Shown here: one piece after another, positions 15,509 through 25,883 of the stretch
Layout of the letters: the number at the start of each line of letters is the position of its first letter
How positions within the stretch are numbered: the first letter of the stretch is position 1
From: Streptomyces cavernae
GTDB lineage: Bacteria; Actinomycetota; Actinomycetes; Streptomycetales; Streptomycetaceae
NCBI RefSeq assembly: GCF_004023625.1
Contig: NZ_RPDJ01000027.1
Span: 62,001-126,000 of the forward strand
DNA length: 64,000 nt
Direction of reading: 5' to 3'
Translations under genes and position numbers: made by a program
The notes under the pieces: model-generated
The model's input: only the letters and a program-made list of their open reading frames with translations
The model's database searches: none
What the model was told of the DNA's origin: nothing

Positions 15509-16281
15509 GTTGTTTCTCCCCTCGCACGGCCTGATGAGGCCCGCACTTCTCCCCTCGCTGCGGCGTGTCGACGCACGGCCGAACAGCTTGGGGGCTAATT
15601 AATCACACGGCCGACACTCATGACGGCCGGTCATTGTCACTGTTCAGTCCCAACTGCGGCCGCGCGCGGGGCCCCGGCCCATGGGCCGGTGCACGGACCC
15701 GTACGCCCCCCGGTCCACGCCCCGTTCGTGTCTCATCCGAGTCCCGTTCGCGTTCCATTCAGGCCCCGGCGCGGGCCCCTTCCCCGCCCTGACGCGGTCC
15801 CTTCTCCGCCCCGGCGCGGACCCTTCCCCACCTTGACGCGGTCCCTTCCCCCGTCCCGGCGCGGACCCTTCCCCACCTTGACGCGGTCCCTTCCCCCTTC
15901 CCGGCGCGGACCCTTCCCCACCCCGGCGCGGGTTCTACCAAGCCCCGACGCGGACTCTTCCCCACCCTGATATCGGTCCGGCGTGCGCCCCGTTCAGGGC
16001 GGGGCACGCCGGATCCCGCGCGGGGCGGGGCGGCGCACGCCCCTTCCCGCGCGGGGCCCGGGGTCCCGGCCAGGGCTTGTGTTCGCCCCCTCCGCCCCTG
16101 CCCGGGGCTCCGCCCGGGCCCAGCCGCCCAGGGGGCTCTGCCCTCTGGGCCCCGCGCTCGTCAAAGGCCGGACGGACTGAAAAGACGGGCCCCGCCCCGA
16201 AGCGGCGGTGCCCACTGCCCGCGCCAACGGCCAAGGGGTGCGGCTGGCACCGGCCCGGCTGAGGCCGCCGCTCGGCTCACA
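15509..16281. other. Repeat-rich gap between two L,D-transpeptidase genes
   Basis: No credible gene in about 770 bases. The left part is the promoter region of the 14252-15508 gene and has an AT-rich patch GCTAATTAATCAC at 15593-15605, rare for this sequence. The middle is a tandem repeat (separate entry). The right part (15965-16230) is very GC-rich with several short palindromes, such as CGCGCGGGGCGGGG, and may terminate transcription entering from the right. Open frames here follow the repeat and look accidental. Confidence 0.5.
15766..15945. repeat. 45-bp tandem repeat, about four copies
   Basis: Copies begin at 15766, 15811, 15856 and 15901, exactly 45 bases apart. The unit starts CCGGCGCGGACCCTTCCCCA and contains TTGACGCGGTCCC; the first and last copies are diverged. 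The period is a multiple of three, so a minus-strand frame reads a 15-residue repeat (GKGPRR...GGRDRVKV), but it has no start signal or family resemblance and is probably not coding. Confidence 0.85.
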
Positions 16282-17499
16282 TCACCGAGCCGCACCCCCC
16301 GTCCCCCACTCCGCCCACCCCATGTTCCAGCCGCCCAGGCCGTTGTCCGGAGCCACCTGCTTGTCGTTGCTGCCCACGACCTCCACCACGTCGCCGATCA
16401 GGCTGCGGTCGAAGAACCAGGCCGCCGGGGTGTCGGAGCCACCGCCCTTGACGTCACGCAGGCCGATGCAGCCGTGGCTGACGTTGGCCTCGCCGAAAAC
16501 GTCGGGCGCCCAGTAGTTGCCGTGCAGGAAGGTGCCGGATTCGGTGAGGCGCATGGCGTGCGGGACGTCCGGGATGTCGTACTCGCCGCCGAAACCGACC
16601 GTTCGGCTGTTCATGCGGGTGACCTCGAGCATCTCGCTGACCACCATCTTCCCGTTGTAGGTGGTGGTCTCAGGCGCGCCCGCGGTGATCGGCACCGTGG
16701 CGAGCAGCGCCCCGTCGCGGCGGACCTCCATCGTGTGCCGGGAGGCGTCGACGAGGCTGTGCTGGTCGCGTCCGACGGTGAAGGAGAACGTCTTCGTCTG
16801 CAGCCCGTACACCCCGGGCGCCGATTCCACGTCGCGCAGCCTCAGGTCGACCGTCACCTCGGTGCCCGGCTTCCAGTACCGCTCGGGCCGGAAGTCGACG
16901 CGGTGCGTGCCGAACCAGTGCGGGCGGATCTCCACGGCGGGCCGGGCCGTCACCCTGATCGCCCGCTCCACGTCCGCCCGGTTCTCGATCTCCCGGTTGA
17001 ACTCCAGCGAGACGATCATGCCGGTGCCCACGGTGGAGCGGTGCTCGGGTGTGACGTAGGCGATGAAGCGTTCGTCGGGGACGTACGTCCGGAAGGTGGT
17101 GTGCCGTGCCGAGCGGCGGCCGTGGGCGTCGAGGGCGACCACGTCGACGGTGTACTTCGCGGCGAGCGCGAGCCGCCGGGTGTGGGGCCGCCAGGTGAGT
17201 CCGTCCTCGTCGACGGCCCCGGGCACCAGGACCTCCTGCGCGTCCTGCGTCCTGATCACCCGCACGGTCTCCAGTCGCCCTTCGGGCACCCGGACCACCA
17301 GCGGCTCGTCCGCAGGCACGTTCCTTCGCCCGTCCTCCGGTGACACGCGGATGATGTCACCGGCCGAAAGCGGCCGGCCGGGCCGGCCGGGAGGTTCCTC
17401 GGCCGGTACGCCCGCGCCGCATCCGGCGAGTAGTCCTGCCCATGTCAGTACGGCGGCCAGTGCGGCCCCTGCGCGCCCCGCGCGCCTCTGTGCGTGCAT
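16282..17499 (-). CDS. L,D-transpeptidase lipoprotein (YkuD domain), paralogue
   Basis: From the ATG at 17499 the product is 405 residues; the adjacent GTG at 17502 is also possible and no strong ribosome-binding site is seen. The signal peptide ends in the lipobox LLAGC (C27). Ig-like domains include HWFGTHRVDFRPERYWKPGT, and the YkuD domain contains SGTFLHGNYW and SHGCIGLRDVKGGG, with catalytic C344 and H342. The C-terminus DNGLGGWNMGWAEW parallels that of the neighbour at 14252-15508. It acts in peptidoglycan 3-3 cross-linking outside the membrane. It is divergent from glgX across a gap of about 157 bases that must hold both promoters. Confidence 0.93.
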   Translation of the reverse strand: MHAQRRAGRAGAALAAVLTWAGLLAGCGAGVPAEEPPGRPGRPLSAGDIIRVSPEDGRRNVPADEPLVVRVPEGRLETVRVIRTQDAQEVLVPGAVDEDGLTWRPHTRRLALAAKYTVDVVALDAHGRRSARHTTFRTYVPDERFIAYVTPEHRSTVGTGMIVSLEFNREIENRADVERAIRVTARPAVEIRPHWFGTHRVDFRPERYWKPGTEVTVDLRLRDVESAPGVYGLQTKTFSFTVGRDQHSLVDASRHTMEVRRDGALLATVPITAGAPETTTYNGKMVVSEMLEVTRMNSRTVGFGGEYDIPDVPHAMRLTESGTFLHGNYWAPDVFGEANVSHGCIGLRDVKGGGSDTPAAWFFDRSLIGDVVEVVGSNDKQVAPDNGLGGWNMGWAEWGTGGAAR

Positions 17500-17656
17500 C
17501 ACACCGCGCCCAACGACGCAGGGCAGGGGAGGGGCACGTGAGTGCGAGCCATGCGGTGGGCAGAACAGTGGGGAGGACGACACGACACGGGCAGCGGCCG
17601 GGACGCCGCACCCCCCACTCACGGGGTCGTTCCACCGAGCCGCGGGGAGGCAGGCG

Positions 17657-19950
<2,294 letters not shown>

Positions 19951-19951
<1 letters not shown>

Positions 19952-20031
19952 CGCTGCCGCGAGTGGTGGGGGGACGCTGCCGCGGGTGGTGGGGGTGACA
20001 CACGCTTCGCTCGAGCAGGGGGACCCCGTGA
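19951..20031 (+). repeat. Direct repeat plus dispersed palindromic repeat core
   Basis: The segment ACGCTGCCGCGAGTGGTGGG is repeated 23 bases later with one change (GCCGCGGGTGG). It is followed by CGCTTCGCTCGAGCAGGGGG ACCCC, the core of the palindromic repeat family seen at 4128-4251, 27351-27400 and 27840-27905. The rest of the gap up to 20177 holds no evident gene. Confidence 0.6.
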
Positions 20032-20177
20032 GGGGCTGAATGCTGCGCCGCACCGGAGCGCAAACGTCCCCTGGGCGTGCCCCGGCGCAGGTCGGGCCGG
20101 TCCTAGGTCCACCGGATGACCCAGGTCGGGCCGAAACTCGGTGGGCGTTGTCAGTGCCGATCCGTAGGCTCACTTTG

Positions 20178-22004
20178 ATGTCCACCACAGTCGCGAACCC
20201 AGCTTCGGAGCCCCACGACCGTTCCGCCGTACGAACCCTGCTGCGTCTGTGGCCGTTCGTGCGTCCCGTCCGCGCACGCTTGTTCACCGCGGCGTTCGTC
20301 GCCGTGCTGGCGTCCTGCACCGGGCTGGTCTTCCCGCTGGTCCTGAAATGGATGGTGGACGGGCCGGTGGCCGACCGGGATCCGCGCGGGGTGTGGCTCG
20401 GGGCGCTGTACCTGCTGCTGCTCGGGTTCGCCGAGGCATTGCTGTTCGGGCTGCGGCGCTGGCTGGTGGCACGGCCGCTGGCCGGGGTCGAGGCGGAGAT
20501 GCGGGCCGTTCTCTACGGCCACCTCCAACGGCTGCCCGTCGCCTTCCACGACCGCTGGGCCTCCGGTCAGTTGCTGTCGCGCGGCACGACCGATCTGATG
20601 CTGCTGCGGATGTTCCTGGCCTTCCCGCTGACGTTCCTGCTGGTCAACGCGGCCACGATCGCTGTCGGCATGACCATCATGCTGATCCAGGAGTGGACGC
20701 TGGGGCTGATGCTGCTGGTGCCCGCCGTGCCGGTCGTGATCATGTGCTCGGTCTTCGAGAGACGGTACGCGAGGGTGGCGCGGCTCGCGCAGGACCAGGT
20801 GGGCGATCTGACGACGGTGGTCGAGGAGAGCGTGCTCGGCATCCGCATCATCAAGGGCTTCGGGCGGCATCGCAGCCAGGCCCGCGCCTTCCGGGAGCTG
20901 TCCCGCACCCTGCGCGGCACGGAACTGCGCAAGGCCCGTCTGCTGGCCACCATCTGGGCGGTGATCGTCACCCTGCCGGAGCTGGCCATCGGTGCCGCGC
21001 TGACGTGGGGCGCGATCCAGGTGGCGGACGGTTCCCTCTCCCCGGGGACGCTGGTGGCGGTCCTGTCCACGGCCCTGGCGCTGCGCTGGCCCGTCGACTC
21101 GATCGGTTTCCTGCTGGCGATGAGCCAGGAGGCGGCGACGGCGACGGAACGCTATTTCGAGGTGCTGGACGAGCTGCCCGAGTCGACGGAGACCGAGAAG
21201 GAATCCGTGCCGAGGACGACGGCGCCCGGTACGGGGGACGCACCGCCCCCGGGTGACTCGAACGGGCTGCGGTTCCACGACGTCCGGTTCCGCTACCCGG
21301 ACGCCCCGGCGGACGCGGCCCCGGTCCTGGACCGCATCGACCTGCACATCCGCTCGGGCGAGACCATGGCCCTCGTCGGCGCCACCGGCAGCGGCAAGAC
21401 CACGCTCACCGCCCTCGTGCCCAGGCTGCACGAGGCAACCGCGGGCCGGATCACCCTGGACGGCGAGGACATCACGGCCATGCCCCGGGAGAGACTCCGC
21501 TCCCTCGTCTCGGTCGCCTTCGAAGAGCCCACCCTCTTCTCCGCCACCGTCGCCGACAACGTCCTCATGGGTGCCCCGGCCGACGCCGGCGAGAGGGAGC
21601 TCGAGCGCGCGCTGTCCGTCGCCCAGGCCGACTTCGCGCACTCCCTGCCGCAGGGCAGCGGCACCCAGGTCGGTGAGCAGGGCCTGAGCCTGTCCGGTGG
21701 TCAGCGCCAGCGGCTCGCCCTGGCGCGGGCGGTCGTCGGCCGGCCCCGTTTCCTCGTCCTGGACGACCCGCTGTCCGCCCTCGACGTCCACACCGAAGCG
21801 CTGGTGGAGGCCGCGCTGCGCCAGGTGCTCGCGGATACCACCGCCTTGGTGGTGGCCCACCGGCCGTCCACGGTCCTGCTCGCCGACCGGGTCGCCGTGC
21901 TCTCCGGCGGACGGATCACCGCGGTCGGCACCCACCAGGAACTGCTGCGTACGAACCCCGAGTACGCCCATCTGATGTCAGGAACGGAAAGCGAGGACCG
22001 ATGA
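20178..22004 (+). CDS. ABC exporter half-transporter, pair 1 subunit A
   Basis: A 608-residue fused membrane plus ATPase subunit. Six membrane helices lie within residues about 30-310 (for example LFTAAFVAVLASCTGLVFPLV). The ATPase domain has Walker A GATGSGKTTL, a Q-loop replaced by E in SVAFEEPTLFS, signature LSGGQRQRLALARAV, Walker B FLVLDDPLSALD and H-loop VVAHRPST. In Walker B the catalytic glutamate is aspartate (LDDP), so this subunit probably forms the degenerate site of a heterodimer. Its stop overlaps the next ABC gene as ATGA. The start at ATG 20178 has no clear ribosome-binding site. Substrate unknown; multidrug or lipid export is usual. Confidence 0.92.
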   Translation: MSTTVANPASEPHDRSAVRTLLRLWPFVRPVRARLFTAAFVAVLASCTGLVFPLVLKWMVDGPVADRDPRGVWLGALYLLLLGFAEALLFGLRRWLVARPLAGVEAEMRAVLYGHLQRLPVAFHDRWASGQLLSRGTTDLMLLRMFLAFPLTFLLVNAATIAVGMTIMLIQEWTLGLMLLVPAVPVVIMCSVFERRYARVARLAQDQVGDLTTVVEESVLGIRIIKGFGRHRSQARAFRELSRTLRGTELRKARLLATIWAVIVTLPELAIGAALTWGAIQVADGSLSPGTLVAVLSTALALRWPVDSIGFLLAMSQEAATATERYFEVLDELPESTETEKESVPRTTAPGTGDAPPPGDSNGLRFHDVRFRYPDAPADAAPVLDRIDLHIRSGETMALVGATGSGKTTLTALVPRLHEATAGRITLDGEDITAMPRERLRSLVSVAFEEPTLFSATVADNVLMGAPADAGERELERALSVAQADFAHSLPQGSGTQVGEQGLSLSGGQRQRLALARAVVGRPRFLVLDDPLSALDVHTEALVEAALRQVLADTTALVVAHRPSTVLLADRVAVLSGGRITAVGTHQELLRTNPEYAHLMSGTESEDR

Positions 22005-23851
22005 CGGCGCCGACGACCACCGCGCCGCCCGCCGACGACCGGGAACCCGTCCGGCCGAAGGACGACCCCTTCGACCGGGACGCCCTCCCGGCCGCCCCCG
22101 GCGCGACCGGCGCCCTCCTGCGCTCCCTGCTCGCACCGATGCGGGCTCGGGTCGCCGTGGTGGCCGTCCTGCTGCTGCTCCAGCAGGCGGCCGTGCAGGC
22201 GGGACCGCTGCTGGTCGCGTACGCCATCGACTCCGCCGTCCCCGCCTTCCAGGACGGCCGGCACGGTCCGCTGATCGCCGTGGCCGTGGGCTACGCCCTG
22301 TGCGCATCGGTGTCCGGGATCCTCCAGTACGCCTTCATCCGCGCCTCCGCCCGGGTCAACCAGGACGTCCTGCTCGATCTGCGCGGCCGGATCTTCCGCC
22401 ACGCCCAGGCCCTCAGCGTCGACTTCCACGAGCGCTACACGTCGGGCCGGCTGATCTCCCGCTCCACCACGGACGTGGAGTCGCTGCGGGAACTCCTCGA
22501 CGAGGGACTGCAGGAGCTGATCACGGTCATCCTGTCCTTCGTCTACATCTCGGCGATGCTGCTCTGGCTGGACATGGGCCTCGGCGCGGTCGCGGTGGCG
22601 TCGTTCGTACCGCTCTACCTGCTCGTACGGCTCTACCGGCGGCGCGCGGCACGGATCTACTCCGTGCGGTCCACGGCGATCGCGGCGGTGATCGTGAAGT
22701 TCGTGGAGACGATGAACGGCATCCGCCCGGTACGGGCGTTCCGTCGGGAACGGGTCAACGACGACGACTTCCGGGTGCTGAACCGTCACCACGAACGCGC
22801 CAACGGCGACGCCATTCTGGAGATGGCCCGTTATGTGGTGGGGTCGCGGCTGGTGGCCAACACGGCGGTGGCGGGGATCGTGCTGTGGGGCGCGTACCGG
22901 GTCGCGGACGGATCGCTGGCGCTCGGGGTGCTCGCCGCCGCGGTGCTGTATCTGCGACGGCTGTACGACCCGATCGACCGGCTCGGGATGTTCCTCAACT
23001 CCTACCAGTCCGCGGCGGCTTCGCTGGAGAAGATCGCGGGGCTGCTGGCCCAGGTGCCCTCGGTGCCGGAGCCGGCCAAGCCGCGGTCGCTGCCCGTGCA
23101 GGAGTCCGAACACCCCGGCCGCGAGGTGGTCTTCGAGGACGTACGGTTCGCGTACCGCACGGGCGGGGAGGTCCTGCCGCGCTTCTCGCTGACATTGCCG
23201 GCCGGGCAGACGGTGGCCGTGGTCGGCTCGACGGGCGCGGGCAAGTCGACGCTGGCGAAACTGCTGGCACGCTTCTACGACCCGTCGGACGGGCGCGTGC
23301 TGCTGGACGGCGTGGACCTGCGCGAGCTGGCGGTGCCCGAACTGCGCCGGGGTGTGGTGATGGTGACGCAGGAGTCGTTCCTGTTCTCGGGGACGGTCGC
23401 GGAGAACATCGCGATCGGCCGGCCGGACGCCACCCGCGAGGAGATCGAGCAGGCCGCGAAGGCCATCGGCGCCCACGACTTCATCACCGCGCTCCCCGAC
23501 GGCTACGACACCGACGTCCGCAAGCGCGGCGGCCGTATCTCGGCCGGCCAGCGGCAGTTGGTGGCGTTCGCCCGCGCCCTGCTCGCCGACCCGGCGGTAC
23601 TGATCCTGGACGAGGCCACCAGTTCCCTGGACATCCCCGGCGAACGCGCCGTCCAGCGCGCCATGTCGACGGTCCTGCGGGGCCGTACCGCGGTGGTCAT
23701 CGCCCACCGTCTGTCGACGGTGGAGATCGCCGACCGGGTCCTGGTGATGGCCGACGGGCGCATCGTGGAGGACGGTTCTCCTGACCGGCTGATCGCGGGC
23801 TCGGGCGAGTTCGCGGAGTTGCACAAGGCGTGGCGCGAGAGCCTCGCGTGA
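22001..23851 (+). CDS. ABC exporter half-transporter, pair 1 subunit B
   Basis: A 616-residue partner of the preceding subunit, translationally coupled by a 4-base overlap. After about 55 hydrophilic residues come six membrane helices (such as VAVVAVLLLLQQAAVQAGPLLVA, shown here only in part as VAVVAVLLLLQQ) and the coupling-helix region DVESLRELLDEGLQEL. The ATPase has Walker A GSTGAGKSTL, Q-loop VTQESFLFSG, signature ISAGQRQLVAFARAL (LSGGQ variant), Walker B VLILDEATSSLD with the catalytic glutamate and H-loop VIAHRLST. The complete Walker B opposite the LDDP of subunit A supports an asymmetric heterodimeric exporter. Thirty-eight bases separate it from the next ABC gene. Confidence 0.92.
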   Translation: MTAPTTTAPPADDREPVRPKDDPFDRDALPAAPGATGALLRSLLAPMRARVAVVAVLLLLQQAAVQAGPLLVAYAIDSAVPAFQDGRHGPLIAVAVGYALCASVSGILQYAFIRASARVNQDVLLDLRGRIFRHAQALSVDFHERYTSGRLISRSTTDVESLRELLDEGLQELITVILSFVYISAMLLWLDMGLGAVAVASFVPLYLLVRLYRRRAARIYSVRSTAIAAVIVKFVETMNGIRPVRAFRRERVNDDDFRVLNRHHERANGDAILEMARYVVGSRLVANTAVAGIVLWGAYRVADGSLALGVLAAAVLYLRRLYDPIDRLGMFLNSYQSAAASLEKIAGLLAQVPSVPEPAKPRSLPVQESEHPGREVVFEDVRFAYRTGGEVLPRFSLTLPAGQTVAVVGSTGAGKSTLAKLLARFYDPSDGRVLLDGVDLRELAVPELRRGVVMVTQESFLFSGTVAENIAIGRPDATREEIEQAAKAIGAHDFITALPDGYDTDVRKRGGRISAGQRQLVAFARALLADPAVLILDEATSSLDIPGERAVQRAMSTVLRGRTAVVIAHRLSTVEIADRVLVMADGRIVEDGSPDRLIAGSGEFAELHKAWRESLA

Positions 23852-23889
23852 CCGCAAGGGTTGTCCGAAGTGTGGGAAAGAGGGTGCGG

Positions 23890-25695
23890 ATGATCGACGC
23901 TCATGGGGATCCCGGAACGCCGGACTGCCGTGGCGGCGGCCGGTACCTGTGGTGGCTGGTCCGCAGACAGCCGGGCCGGTCCGCCGCCGGGGCGCTGCTG
24001 GGCAGCGTGTGGATGGTCCTCATGGCGGTGACGCCGTACCTGCTGTCCCGGGCGATCGACGACGGGCTCTTACCGGGCGACCGTGCGGCGCTGGTGGGCT
24101 GGACGGCCGCCCTGTTCGGCGTCGGCGCCTTGAACGCCTGGGTGGGCGTCATGCGGCACCGCACGATGACCAGGGTGCGGATGGACGCCAACTTCCGCAC
24201 GGTCAAAGTGGTGATGGACCAGGCGGTCAGGCTGGGTGCCACGCTGTCGCGCCGGACGGGTACCGGCGAGGTCGTCACCATCGGTGTGGGCGACGTCCAC
24301 ACGATCAGCCAGTCCCTGACCGTCGTCGGCCCCGGCGTGGGCGCGATCATCGCCTATCTGGTGGTGGCCGGGCTGCTGCTCGCCGTCTCGCCGCTGCTGG
24401 CCGGGGTGGTGCTGCTCGGCCTGCCGGTGATCGCCGTGATCGTCGGTCCGCTGATGGGGCGACTGCAGGGCACGGAGACCGCGTACCGCGAGCGGCAGGG
24501 GATGCTGACCGCCCGGATCGGTGATCTGGCGGGCGGGCTGCGGATCCTCAACGGCCTCGGCGGCAAGGGCCTGATCGCCGACGGTTTCCGCCGCGACTCG
24601 GCGCGACTGCGCCGGCAGGGATACCGGGTGGGCGCGGTGACCAGCTGGATCCAGGCGCTCGGCATCGGGCTGCCGACGCTGTTCCTGGCCGTGGTGACCT
24701 GGCTCGCGGCGCGGCTGGCGGCGCAGGGGTCCATCACCGTGGGCGAGTTGGTGTCGGTGTACGGCTATGTCGCGGTCATGGTGATGCCGGTGTCCTTCTT
24801 CATCGAGTGCGGCTACCAGCTCAGCCGGGCCGTGGTCGCCGCCCGGCGGGTCGCACGTTTCCTGTCGCTGGCACCGGCGCCGGACGTCGCCAGGTGCGAC
24901 GCGCCCTCGGAACCCTCGGTGCTGGTCGATCCTCAGTCCGGTGTCAGGGTGGTGCCCGGGCGGCTGACGGCGCTGGCCGGGGCCAGGCCCGCCGATCTGG
25001 CGGCCGTGCTCGACCGGCTGGGCCGGTACGCCCCGTCCTCGGTGACCTGGGGCGGCGTGCGGCTCGACGAGATCGCTCTGGCGCAGGTCCGCGAGCGGAT
25101 CCTGCTCGCGGACCACGAGGCCGACCTGTTCGCGGGCACGCTGCGCGAACTCGTCTGCGGCCGGTGGGGGCCGGACGGCCGGGACGACGACGCCGTCGAC
25201 CGGGCCCTGCACGCGGCGGTGGCCGACGACATCGTCCGGGGACTGCCGAACGGGCTGGACTCGGCGATCGACGGACAGGGCCGCAACCTCTCCGGCGGGC
25301 AGCGGCAGCGCGTACGGCTCGCGCGGGCCCTGCTGGCCGATCCGGAGGTGCTGCTCGCCCACGAGCCGACGTCGGCGCTGGACGCCCACACGGAGGCCGC
25401 CGTCGCGGACCGGCTGCGCACCGCGCGCACCGGCCGTACGACGGTGCTCACCACCACCTCTCCGCTTCTGCTCGACCGTGCGGACACCGTCTACTACCTG
25501 GTCGACGGCAAGGTCGCGGCCGACGGCAGCCATTTGGCGCTCCTCGCCGGGGAGCCCGGCTACCGCGCCCTGGTCGCCCGCGACACGGACGCAGAGGACA
25601 CCGCGGATCACACCGCGGACCGCTCGGACACCGCGGACCGCTCGGACACCATGGACCGCGCGGACGCCGTGGACGCCGTGGAGGCCGCGCAGTGA
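23890..25695 (+). CDS. ABC exporter half-transporter, pair 2 subunit A, degenerate ATP site
   Basis: A 601-residue subunit from the ATG at 23890 (GAGGG 6 bases upstream). The membrane domain is normal and includes RVRMDANFRTVKVVMDQAV. In the ATPase domain the Walker A position reads TALAGARPADLAAVL, with no GxxGxGK(S/T); the Walker B is VLLAHEPTSALD with H for the magnesium aspartate; and the H-loop region reads LTTTSPLLL with no histidine. The signature LSGGQRQRVRLARALLADP is intact. This subunit probably cannot hydrolyse ATP with its own Walker motifs but supplies a good signature to its partner. The tail (residues about 570-601) is an Asp/Ala/Thr repeat (TADRSDTADRSDTMDRAD) of unknown use. 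Confidence 0.9.
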   Translation: MIDAHGDPGTPDCRGGGRYLWWLVRRQPGRSAAGALLGSVWMVLMAVTPYLLSRAIDDGLLPGDRAALVGWTAALFGVGALNAWVGVMRHRTMTRVRMDANFRTVKVVMDQAVRLGATLSRRTGTGEVVTIGVGDVHTISQSLTVVGPGVGAIIAYLVVAGLLLAVSPLLAGVVLLGLPVIAVIVGPLMGRLQGTETAYRERQGMLTARIGDLAGGLRILNGLGGKGLIADGFRRDSARLRRQGYRVGAVTSWIQALGIGLPTLFLAVVTWLAARLAAQGSITVGELVSVYGYVAVMVMPVSFFIECGYQLSRAVVAARRVARFLSLAPAPDVARCDAPSEPSVLVDPQSGVRVVPGRLTALAGARPADLAAVLDRLGRYAPSSVTWGGVRLDEIALAQVRERILLADHEADLFAGTLRELVCGRWGPDGRDDDAVDRALHAAVADDIVRGLPNGLDSAIDGQGRNLSGGQRQRVRLARALLADPEVLLAHEPTSALDAHTEAAVADRLRTARTGRTTVLTTTSPLLLDRADTVYYLVDGKVAADGSHLALLAGEPGYRALVARDTDAEDTADHTADRSDTADRSDTMDRADAVDAVEAAQ

Positions 25696-25706
25696 CCGCC
25701 GAACCC

Positions 25707-25808
25707 GCCCGCTCGCCTGCCCGCCCACTCGCCTGCCCGCCCACTCGCCTGCCCGCCCACTCGCCCGCTCGCCTGCTCGCCTGCTCGCCCGCTCGCCCGC
25801 TCGCCTGA
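25707..25808 (+). repeat. Low-complexity CGCCTGCCCGCCCACT repeat between ABC genes
   Basis: A 16-base unit CGCCTGCCCGCCCACT occurs about three times and then decays into 8-base CTCGCCTG/CTCGCCCG units. It fills most of the 188-base gap between the two subunits of ABC pair 2, which otherwise would be expected to overlap. No gene or promoter is visible. Confidence 0.8.
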
Positions 25809-25883
25809 ACCATCTGCACCATCTGAATCGCGTAGAACCGCCTGAATCTCCCAAATCGCCCATAACCCAGAGGAGTTCGTACA

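Noticed and set aside
15733..15921. Minus-strand protein with a 15-residue periodicity
   Set aside because: The periodicity reflects the 45-bp DNA repeat. There is no ribosome-binding site and the reading frame is not bounded by meaningful sequence.
20148..20170. TTGTCA and TAGGCT as a promoter before the first ABC gene
   Set aside because: The spacing is only 11 bases, too short for a normal -35/-10 pair.
25707..25808. Possible CRISPR-like or regulatory repeat between ABC genes
   Set aside because: Units are 8-16 bases, contiguous and without spacers, so it is simple tandem expansion, not a CRISPR array.
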